Assembly: GCA_900770395.1 (NCBI GenBank)
Contig: CAAGKM010000043.1
Location: 62,001-126,000 of the forward strand
Direction: 5' to 3'
DNA from: an uncultured Prevotella sp.
GTDB taxonomy: Bacteria; Bacteroidota; Bacteroidia; Bacteroidales; Bacteroidaceae
DNA: 64,000 bases
The notes below the pieces were generated by a model. It worked only from the letters and a program-made list of their open reading frames with translations, did not search any database and was not told where the DNA came from. Below, piece by piece: positions 16,287 through 28,200 of this stretch; positions within the stretch are counted from its first letter, which is position 1; each line of letters starts with the position of its first letter. The translations under genes were made by a program, and so were the position numbers.

Positions 16287-19200
16287 ATGCTGAGATACTT
16301 ACGCAATATATTGATTGTTTTTCTATTGCTGTCAACTCATTTGGCGGCAAAGGCTACTGTCTATTATGTGACGTACGACGGGCAACCAGTCACCGATGGC
16401 TGGCAGACAGTCACAACCTTGGCAGACGCGTTCAGTAAAGCTAAATCTGGAGATGAAATATGGATACAAGGCTCTGACGATGTCACTAAGGCTTACCATA
16501 TTACGGCAGGTCTCACTGTGAAGTCGGGCGTAAAGGTATATGGCGGCTTCAAGGGTAATGAGACCGGCATCGGTCAGCGTGAGTATCAGGGAAAGAAACA
16601 ATATAGGCTGAGATACCGTTCTTTAATCAGCCGCGAGGTTAATTCTCACATAGACCATGTGCTGACCATGGACCTCAATCCGGCGAAGTCGGGCAACAAC
16701 AACACTCTGCCAACCATAGTAAACGGCATGTCGCTCAGTAACAACTTGCCGCAGGATAATGCCGGCAGTTTCACAGAAAAAGGAGGTGGTATCTTTGTAA
16801 CTGGTGACAACAGTCTGGGAGGTGCCTTTCACATAGAGCAATGTTGCTTAGTGGAAAACCGTGCAGCTGAAGGTGCCGGTATCTATGTGGACAGTAATGT
16901 GCAGACAACAGCCTTGGGCGAGAACCTGATAGACCATTGTGCCGTATTTAATAATGTGGCAGGCTCACAAAACGTACTTGCCAACAATGGTGGAGGTTTG
17001 TATATAGCTGGTGCGGCTACGGTGGTAAACAGTGTGATATTCAACAATGTCAATGGCGGTGTCAAGGCAACGGCAAAAACAGACAACTCTGAAAAGGCAA
17101 AGATTGTAAGCTGCAGCGTCACCCGCAACAGTGGCTCAGGCATAGACGGTCCTGGCATGCCGGTCTATAACACCGTTATCTGGGGAAACACCATCTTCAC
17201 GACAAGTGAGGACACCAAGCCTGATTTTTATCATTCCGCCTTCTCCCGTGCCACAGATGAGGACAAGCAGAAAGGCAACATCTATCTCAGTATCAGGAAC
17301 AGGGACACGGAAGGTCCAGATTTTGTATTGCCTTCATTGAGACGAGGTTATGATGCTGACTTCAAGTTGCTTGAGGATGACCTCTATCCTTATTGGGACT
17401 GGGAACCGAACGGTGTCACCATTCTTGTGGACAGTGGTGACAACAGTCTCTACGATGCCAGTCGTTATGGCAGTGTGGATATGAACGACGAGCCCCGCGT
17501 GTATAATGATAAGATAGACATTGGCGCCTATGAGTATGAGCCTGTGTCGGGCAGCCGCATACGTTATGTTAGGACAGACGGTGTGGGGCGTGGAGCATCT
17601 TGGAGTGATGCCTCCAATGACCTGCAGGCAATGATAGACGAGCTGGCAGAGAGCGGAGGAGGAGAAGTGTGGGTAGCCGCAGGTACTTATTCGCCTAAGG
17701 TGCCACTGGTGTCGAGCCTGCCCTATACTGCCGCATTCCGCATGAGAGATGGTGTGAGTGTATATGGAGGTTTTGCGGGAACAGAAACAGATAAGACCGA
17801 CCGTAAGAAGAAAAACGGGGGCATGCCTTGGGACTTTGTTCACGAAACGACGCTGCAGGGAGCCAGCTATATAGGCTCTGTGACATGGGGCAATAACGAA
17901 CTGTCAGTTTCCAGCGACTCACGCCATGTGGTGTGGTTTGCTCCCTTCTTGCCTGATGGCGGCGCTGAAAAGGAATTTTCCACCCTTACCAGACTGGAAG
18001 GCTTTACCGTCAGGGGCGGCAATGCTCAGGGCGGTAATGGAGAGACCGACTTCCTTACCGACCGTGGCGGCGGCATATACATGAAGGGGCAGAATGTCAT
18101 GGTGGAGAACTGTATCATCAAGGAGAATGCGGCTATGCGTCATGGTGGAGGTGTCTATATGGCAGATGGCGCCAGGCTGCGCACATCACTTGTCTATAAC
18201 AATAATGCAGGCGACGATGGCGGTGCAGCCTATGTGGAGCATGACGGACTGATACACCGTTGTATGCTGGCAAACAACTATGGTGACAACGGTGCAGGCA
18301 TTTATCTGAATGCCATTGCCGACAAGCCCACAGCCGTGACGGCATCTACCAATGTCATCACCAACAACACTGCCCGCAACAATGGTGCTGTGTATTGCAA
18401 CCTTGGAGGTGTGCTGCTGCATAACACCATTGCCAACAACTACTGTCCGAAGTCTGTAGATGCCGCTTATACAAATACTTCACAGACGGGTGGCGTGTAT
18501 ATCAACGAGTATGCGCTGCTTGTCAACTCAGTGTTGTGGAACAACCGTTTTGGCAGTACGGGTGAGCCTGCGGATGTGCCGGTATATGCTAAAAATCCTA
18601 CTAACGTCAAGGTGCGTTTTTTATATAATGCCATATCGGGTGCCGACAATGCCATCTGGAACTATATCACACAGGAGGGAACAGTACGTATATTGGAAAA
18701 CAACCAAAAGACTGATGGTACTTCTGAGACCCTGAACGGTCCCGCGTTCTCCACAGGTGGTGTCATGACTTCAAACAAGGTCTTGAAAGACACCTATGGT
18801 GTGCAGGAGAATTGGAAAACTATTGACTATTATTGGAAACCAATGAAAGGAAGCTCCCTTTGGTCGGCAGGTATGCCTCTGCCGCAGTTCCCCAATGAGG
18901 TGCAGCTGGCTCCTGAGCTGGATGTCGAGGGAGTACTCTTTGCCGAAAAGCCTACAATAGGTGCTTTTCATGGTGACAATATAGACATACGCTATGATGC
19001 TACAACCGACCCGAACAAGCTGATAGTATATGTGGCTTATGGTCATGCAAGCACGTATGACGACGGTGGTGACTGGGATCATCCCTATCGCTCCATCAAT
19101 AATGCCATAACCTATCTGTCAAACCTTTCTGAGGATGTAGTAAACGGCAGAACCTTAGAGGTAAGGGTGATGGAGGGCGACCTGTGGCCACGTTATGCCT

Positions 19201-22200
19201 ATACGGATGAAGACGGCCGCAGTGCCACCATTGTGTTCAAGCAGACTGCAAGTGGTGCGAAGCTTCGCCTCGTGGGCGGCTATTATAGGGATGGCAATAA
19301 TGTTAGGCGTGCCCCGATAGAGCATAGGTCGGTGTTGAACGGTAATCCTGACGGAGAAGCCCTGGAAAATGGTTTCTATCATGTAGTTACTGTAGAGGAA
19401 GGCGCTGACATAGAGCTGGACGGTATGCACATTGTCAACGGCTATGTCTCTTCTGATGCAGTCATGCCGCATGGCGCAGGACTGCTGGCATATGACAATG
19501 CAAAGGTAACGCTGCTTAACTGCACCTTTGAGGACAACACTGCCGTTACGGGTGCCGCCATCTATGCGCCCTCCACAACAACGGTCATCATGCGCAACTG
19601 TGTGGTGAACAACAATACTTGTTCCACACAAACTAATCCTCTCATTGTGGCGGACAACCTTACCATGGAGCATGTCACCATTGTCAATAACGTTGGTGTT
19701 GCAAAAGTCTCAGGCAGCAGCTCCTTTGCCGCCGGCAATACTTCAGGCAACACCTTGACTGGTGTGGCGACAGTGGGAGGTATGGGTGAAGGACAAAAAG
19801 GTCAACTCAACTTTGCCAACCCCACCAATGATGTGGGTGCCAAGTTAGGTTTTGACACCTATCTTGGCGGTTATACTGTCTTCCGTCCGTTGACCAGTTC
19901 CAATGATGTTTCTGTTATCATAAACAAGGCAACGGGCACATCGTCAGAAAACACACAGGATATCACCACTCTTAATGACCGTGACTTAGGTGGTGTGTCC
20001 GACCTTGGAGCGTATGAGGCGGAACTGCCGAAGAAAGGAACGGTAATCTATGTACGTGATTACGGTAACACCACAGAACCTGGTGGTGACGGTTCGTCAT
20101 GGGATAATGCCATTAATGGCAATAGCCTTGATGCAAAATACAAGAACAATCACAGTTTCGACGGCGTGGATGCGGAACTATATTCTGAAGGAGAACAGCT
20201 GACAGGATTGCAGTGGGCTGTGGATGAGGCATTTTATCGCTCATTAGAAAAAGAAGGCTCTAATATAAAGTATAGTACGATAAGTGGTGTGACACACTTC
20301 TTACCTGGAAACATGAGTACTGTTGACAACACCAGAACGACCATCACTGTCTCCAATGTTTTGGATGACAAGCGTGTTGAGGTATGGGTAGGCGCTGGTG
20401 AATATCTGCGCAGAGCAGGTTTTTTCATGCGTGAGGGTGTTGATGTGTATGGTGGTTTTGCAGGCACAGGTAATCCTGGCAAAAATGAGCGTGCTCCGAA
20501 GAAATACGAGACAATCATTGAGACAAACAAGAGCAGCGAAGTAACAACAGAAGGTGTAACAGGAACTGGTCAGTGGGGACCTACCTTGTCAGACTATGGC
20601 AAGAAATTAGATGTAATAACAACAGCCAATACATGGAAAGTTGTTGACTATTCTTCTGATGATGCTGAGGGAAATGTCGAAAACTGTATTGACGGCTATG
20701 ACGATAATTTCTGGCATTCCAGATGGCAGGATGCTGAAGGAGGTCATGGAAAGGTAAAGGGTGGACTGCCTCAATGGATAATTATAGATATGGGAACACC
20801 CCAGACTGTCAGGTCTCTCAAAATAACAAACAGACAATATTATCCTACAAGTTATACCATTGGATATGCTACGAACAATCCTGATGAAAGCTTAGACCAC
20901 AATGTAGTCGAAAGTAATTTCACGACAGAAAATAAAAGTGTTACAGGACAAGCAGAACAGATATTGAATTTTAATAGAGATAGAAGTTGCCGGTATCTAT
21001 ATATAAAGGTAAATAGCAGCTCTAATGATTTCGTTGATATAAAGGAGATTAGGGCATATAGCAGTCAGAATGCCGTAAATGAGATTTTACACGCTACTAC
21101 GAAGGTAATTGCAGATGATGTTTATGATCTTAACGCTTATACCAATGCCTATGAAACTCAACGTGTGCTGACCCAGCCATTCCCATATTTTCAAGGTACA
21201 ACACAAATAAATGGAAAAGATGCAGGTAAAAATTTGGAATTCGACAATAAGACATTCAACGGCTTCAAGTTTGAGACAAGCTGGGATGGCTTTTTCATAC
21301 AGAATGCCAGAATAAAAGTTATGCATGCACGTGATGGCGGTGCTGTTGCCATTCGCGAAAACGGACGACTGGCAAACTGCGTGATACGTAACAACGTAGT
21401 GAAAGCTGGTGCAAATGAACGTAGTGTCCGTGGTGCGGGTATATTTCAGAATGGCGGCGTGATTGAGAACTGTGTTGTTGAGAATAATATATGTATCGGC
21501 GAGGGTGGTTATGTATATGGAGCTGGTATGTATCAACGTACTGGAACGGTGTTTAACACCTCTATTGTGAAGAATGTATTAAAGGGAAGTGGAGATTTAC
21601 GAGGTGCCGCCGTATTCTTTGAGAACGGACGTTTCTATAACAATACGATTACGGGCAATATGGGGAATTATACGGTGTATTCCGGTCAGTGGTTCTCTAA
21701 TGGTCGTATTGATATTTATAATACAATCATTTGTAATAACAATCCGAACGGGAAGTATGAATTTGAATGTGCGACAACTCCAGCAAACATTACATTGAAG
21801 AACTGTGTGTTTGACTCGTCAAGTGACCACATGACATTTGGAACAGATTATACAAATGTCGATGCGGCAACTTTTAAATATGTGGATGATGTCAACGATT
21901 TTTTTGTTGATAAGGATAGTGACTACCGCTTGAAATCTACAGCTGTGGCCATCAACGCCGGTACGGAGAACTTAGGACTGGACATAACGGACACAAAAGA
22001 TATTGTGCTTCCATCATACGATGCAGATTACACCGACCGTATTAAAGACTGCAGAGTAGATATAGGTGCTTACGAATTTGAGAACATTGCGGGCACTACA
22101 CCTGAAATCGTAATTGCAGCAGACGATTCTAATAGAAAAATGGCTGTATATTATGTTACGCAGAATGGTAATGAGACTGGTAACATGAGCGGAAGCAGCC

Positions 22201-25200
22201 TTGCCAATGCTGCCTGTGCCACAAAACTACAGACTGTATTGGATGCTGCTGGAGAATACGCCAAGGATGTTGCCAATGGTACGAGGCCCAAGGTGGATTC
22301 CGTGATTGTAAAGGTGGCTGGCTATGCGGATAGTGATAAAGAAAGCACTCCCTATCATGCCACGAAGTTGGCAGACGAAAAAGATCCACAGAGTTATAGC
22401 TATTCTGTGCCATACGGTGTTACCTTGATGGGTGGATTTAATGACCTGGCAGCGGACTGGAATGACAGTGCAGACAGAAAGAAAGACGATAACGGCAATG
22501 TGATACGTGACGTTATGAAGTTCCCTACGGTGTTGAGTCCAATTAAGAAAGCTACGGCTACAACGACACAGGATATAAACGGTTACCATGCTGTTACCTT
22601 TATGGAGAAACCTCAAGACTGGACAGGCGCAGATGCCAAGACTATTATTGACGGTGTGTATCTGGAAGGTGGTGCCGCCACCTCTTTGGCAGGTGAGGGT
22701 AATCCCAATACGCAGGGCGGTGGTGCCATTGTGCCGGCATGGGCACATGTGAGAAACTGTGTGGTACAGAATAACACTGCCATGTATGGTGGCGGACTGT
22801 ATGTGCTGCCAGGAGGAACAGTGAGCGGCTGTGCCATTCTCCGTAATATGGCAGAAAAGGAGGGAGGCGGCATTTATGTCTCCGCAAAAGGTCTGACGAC
22901 AGGCTATCCTGCATACCTCATCTCCAATACCATTGCCGATAACGAGGCGCAGTTGGCTGGCGGTGTGTATAGCGAGAAGGGAGCAGCCATGTTTGCCAAT
23001 TCTGTGATATTCGGCAACAATGCCGGCAGTAACAAGAATGTCTCGGCGGACCTCAATCCAACAAAGGCTGAGTTGTTTGAACAGGTGTATAAGAAAGCAG
23101 ATGGAACGTCGGAGATTGAAGAATGGTATCCTTTCAACAAATGTTATGTGGAGGCTGTGGAGCTGCCCGGCAACTTCTTCAATATGTCTATGATAAACGA
23201 CAAGACAACTTATTTCAACGATGACGATGACTATACTCCGAAGCCATATTCACTGCTTATCAGCCATGGCATGACCACCTATTTCCAGCAGCAGTTGGAG
23301 GCTTTGCTGGGTGTGGCTGCATACGACATGAGAGGAGTACAGAGAGTGGATTATCCGGACGATAAAAATATATCTGTAGATTGTGGCGCATACGCTGTGA
23401 TAGATGCGAAGGTTCAAGACAAAAAGCTGGTAAAGCGTTTGTTTGTATCAAGAGGCTTGAATGTGATTATGGGTGACGGTACCTATATCGGACAGTCGTT
23501 CTATACGCCGTTCTCCTGGCTGGGTGATGCTCTGGAATATATCAGGACCGTGCGTGAGAATAATGTGCAGGGAGCTAAGGACGCTGAGTTTGAGATATTC
23601 GTTGCCAGTGGAACCTATAAGCCAAGAAGAAGGCGTGCTGATGCTCATACTGTATCTGGTGGTGTGACAGATCAAAGGCAGAACTCGTTTAGCGTTCCAT
23701 ATAACGTGAAGATATATGGAGGGTTCTCTGGTTATGAGACGTATTGCTCACATGAGGATGGCGGAAGTTACAGTCCTGCTGGAGTTGACGGGACACTTTC
23801 GTTTGTTGATATCACTGGTTATGAAGCGGAAAAAATAAAGAAAGACATACTTGACAAGCGCGAATATTCCGACTATAACGGCAATAATATTCTGGAGCCA
23901 TGGGAAATGGCTCATGGAACAATCTTGTCGGGAGCTATTGATATGGAGGGAAATGAGCAGAACACCTACCATGTACTGTATAGTGACAGAGGCACAAGCA
24001 CTGACGATCCCAAAACGCAAAGTGTGACACTTGACGGTCTGACCGTGATGAATGGCAAGACGAAAGACTTTTTGTATAGTGAGACAGGTGGAGATGATAA
24101 CTCTGAGGTAGGCCGCGGAGCTGGACTATATAGTAATGGTGTGGATTATAAGATTGTGAACTGCCGCTTTATGGACAATGAGGCTGTGCGTGGAGGCGGT
24201 ATCTATGTGCGCAACGGCAACCTTACTTCTATTAACTCTGCTTTTGCTGGATGCAGCACTGTAGATGACAAGAGTGGAAATGCGGCAGGTGGAGGTGTGT
24301 ATATGGCTGTTATCGGTACAGCTATAGAGACTAACACAGGTGTTTTCCGTGCCGTGAATACCATCTTTGTAAACAATACTTCGGTGGGGACAGGTGGTGC
24401 AATACATGTGGCTGGCGGCTCTGTTGACTTGATGAACAACACCATTGTGAGCAACAAGACCGCAACGGGACCTGTCATCAACTCTGATGCAAATAAAAAA
24501 GTGAAGATGGTCAACACCCTGTTGTGGAATAATAAGTCTGACAGTGGCAGCGACAGCACAATCCCCGGGGCTGTGGATATAACCTATTCTGCAAGTGACA
24601 TCGACTATAATGACTTGTTTGCCGCAGGCAATACGGAGCATAATTTTAAATTAGTGTCAGATAATATGGATTTGTCTGGACCGCGCTTTGCTAATCCCAA
24701 CATGCAAGTGGGAGCGGCAAACTATAATCCGGTAAGCAACTGGAACCCGATAGCACAGTCACCACTGACAGATACGGGTAACGGTAAGGTGGCGCCTGAT
24801 GGAAGTGACTATACGCAGGATGCAACATACGTTGGTGATGCGCAGGCTTATAGAGATTGGTTTAAGCTGTATGCCAAAGAATATATCAGCGACTACATGG
24901 GAAATGCCGATTATCTTCGCTATTCCGGTCCTCTTAAAGATGACGGGACAGCGGATAGCCGTCCTATAGATATTGGTTTGTACGAATATCAGTACAGGCT
25001 GGACTTCTCAAAAATGGACGCAATCTATGTTGACGTATTCAATAAAGGTTTGGGAAATGGTCAGAACTGGATGAATGCCACCGACGACTTGCGTGGCGCC
25101 ATTATCGGTGCCTCCAATCCAACTGACAATAAAAATCCAATAAGACGTGTGTTTGTGAAGGCAGGAGAATATGTGGATCCGTTAGTGGCTCTTGGCTCGA

Positions 25201-28200
25201 CATACGCCTTGCATACGGGTGATAAAAATGGTTTGGAATGGACAAACCTTGAGATATATGGCTCTTGCACAGGTACTACAATAGAAAACAAGGTGCGGGA
25301 GACACAGGATTTCAGTGCGCCTACGGTGATACATAATTACCCGGACATAAAGGCTCAAAAACTGTTGGATGTATCTTCTGATAAGAATGTATTCCTCTCT
25401 GGTATCACGTTTATCAATAATACGGGATGCGGTATCTATGTCTCCTCAAACTCAGCTCCATTGACATTGAGGAATGTGGCAATCAGGGCATGTGACGATG
25501 ACGGCTTACAGTTTGATAAGAATACGGGAAAGGTTCTGTTGGTCAATACGCTGTTTGCCGACAATAAGGGGAACGGTCTGAATGTGGGAGGTGTAGATGG
25601 AGATAATATCACTTTGGTAAATACTACATTTGCCCAGAATGGTACGGATATTAGCATGGGGCTGACGAACGTGTATAACTCTACTTCATGGAATAGTGGA
25701 AATCAGAATATGCAGGAAACGGAAGGACATTATAATAAGGTGTTTATTGCGGGTACGGTGAATGATGACCTGAATGACGGTCCCCGTTTCCGTGACCCGG
25801 ATAATGCAAAGCTGGAAGACAGGGATTATCGTATCCGCCCTAACTTCACGTTGTTGAATATGGGTAATGAGGCTACATATAAGACTAAGGCAGGTGTTGC
25901 GGACATGAGTGCGGAGAAAGACCTCAACAATGTGGCGCGTGTGGTAGGTAATATAGATATAGGTGCATACGAGTTTGAGTCAGATCTGCGTCCTATTATA
26001 TATGTAAAGCCCGGATTGCTGAACAGTGATAAGTCTGGCAAGGATTGGGACAATGCCATTGATGATTTACAGGATGCTGTGGATTTGGCTGGAATGTATG
26101 TCAATGCTAATAAGGATAAAACAAATGCATACGTCTTTGCGCATCATACTCTGAAAGACACAGAGACATTGCAGGTGAAATATCAGGGTGTAAAGGTGTA
26201 TGGAGGCATGAATGATGAAGCTACCACCGATACCGAAACGGACAAGATTGTGACGGATTTGTTGGACAAACGTGTTGGCTTATTGGAAAGGGACAGCCGT
26301 TCGGAACTGAACGGCGGACTGGTCATATCAGGTGAGAACAGTGTCGTGGATGGCTTTGAGGTGAATGTTTCTCCTGTTATTAATAAAGGTATATTGTCTA
26401 CTTCTGTGGTAACCAAAGATGTGACCGGCATTGCCGGCGGCATTCTCTATAATACTTTGCTAAAGGGAAGTGTGAGTGGTGTGAAGACCGTTAATGTGAC
26501 TGCCACGGGTGTAATAGAAGATGTTGAGGGTAACGGCAACAACCGCACGGGCGCTGCGGGTGACAACAGATATGTCACCACAGATGACTGGGAATATCAG
26601 CTGATGGAGACATCCGCAGATATTGACGCAGGAACAACTGGCATTAATGACTATATCACGATGGTAGGTCACAGCCGTGACATAGCAGGCAACAAACGTA
26701 TCCGCAACACTGTGGACAACGGTTGCTTTGAGACATGGAACATTACAAAGGAAATGACAGCGGACAATGTGGTTACGGAAGATGACTATCCTCATGGCAA
26801 GTCGGTGGTGTATGTGCGCCATACCGATGGGACCGGCAATGACGGCAGTGTGTATGATGGCGGTGCCGAGTTGCTGATTACAAAGAATTATACTGATGCC
26901 GCACCTTTCAATCCTGGCTTCCTGCTGCTGGAGCATCATGCAGGATTGCGTGCCAACAACAAGGCTGTAGGTCTGACACACTTTGCCGTGGAGAGAAACA
27001 TAGGTGCCTCGGGTACAGACATGGCTGTGATGCCGTTTGAGGTGACAAGGACGGAAGGCACGGCTATGCTCAGTCTCTATGATGCCGCCACACGTGCGGG
27101 CTATAGTTATCAGTATAGTGGAACAGACGGCGCATGGACGAATACAAACTATAATACCTATAGGACTCCGATTACCACAGGCTGGCTGTTGGAAGGCACG
27201 GCAGGCAGCAAGGTGCGCTTCTATGGCGACAGCTATGTGGAGAATGTGGATGCGGGTAAGAGCATCGAGTTGCTGAAGAACAACTTCAATGAGCCATGGA
27301 CTTCTTCCTCGGCTGGCGGCAACAGGTTCACCCATAAGGAGAACATGAGCTGGAATCTCTTCGGCTCGCCATACCTCTGCGCCATGAACTATAGTGATAT
27401 GAAGTATGGAAGGGTGATGTATGGTTATCAGAACGGCGCTTACACCACACTCAATACTATAGACGATAATGCTGAAGGCTATATTCCTGCCGGTGATGCT
27501 GTCTTTACACAGACCGCCACTCTGAAGGAGAGAGAGACCTTTGAGGTGGAGATACCGACGGCAGGCAACACGAAGTCGGGTACGGCATATCTGGGAAGTA
27601 AGGACATGGCAGTGGCTCTTTCACATGCCAATACCCGTAGTGGTGGAGACGGTCAGGAAGACAGGCTGCAACTGAAGGCTGTGCCTGCAGGTGAGTCACG
27701 GTCGGACTTTGATATAAACGGTGATGGCGTGAAGTGGATGTCGGCAGGCAGACCGCAGATCTATGCCCGGCAGGGTGGCGGTCGCTACTCGTTGCTCTCG
27801 GCAGTTAGCATAGAAGGAGAAGTGAGTGTTGGTGTGTCATTGCCAGAGGCTGGCATGTACACCTTCGCCATTCCCGCAGACTGCAACGTGGATGACTACG
27901 AGACGGTAGTGCTGAAAGACAACGAGACTGGCAAGATAGTGGATCTTCTGGAAGGTCAGTATGACTTTTCTACAGCAGCGGCCGGTGATGTGGAAGGACG
28001 CTTCATCATAAGCTTTAACCGCATGCTGAATGACAAGACCGACAACGGATTGCGTATTTTTAGTCCAAAGCGGAATACGGTAAGAGTAGAAGGCTTGTCA
28101 CAGGATGACGTGGTCACGGTATATTCTGTATCTGGCGCGACCGTAATCAGTCGTGTTGCATCTTCATCTGTGGAGCAGTTTACTGTCGCTGCCGACGGTG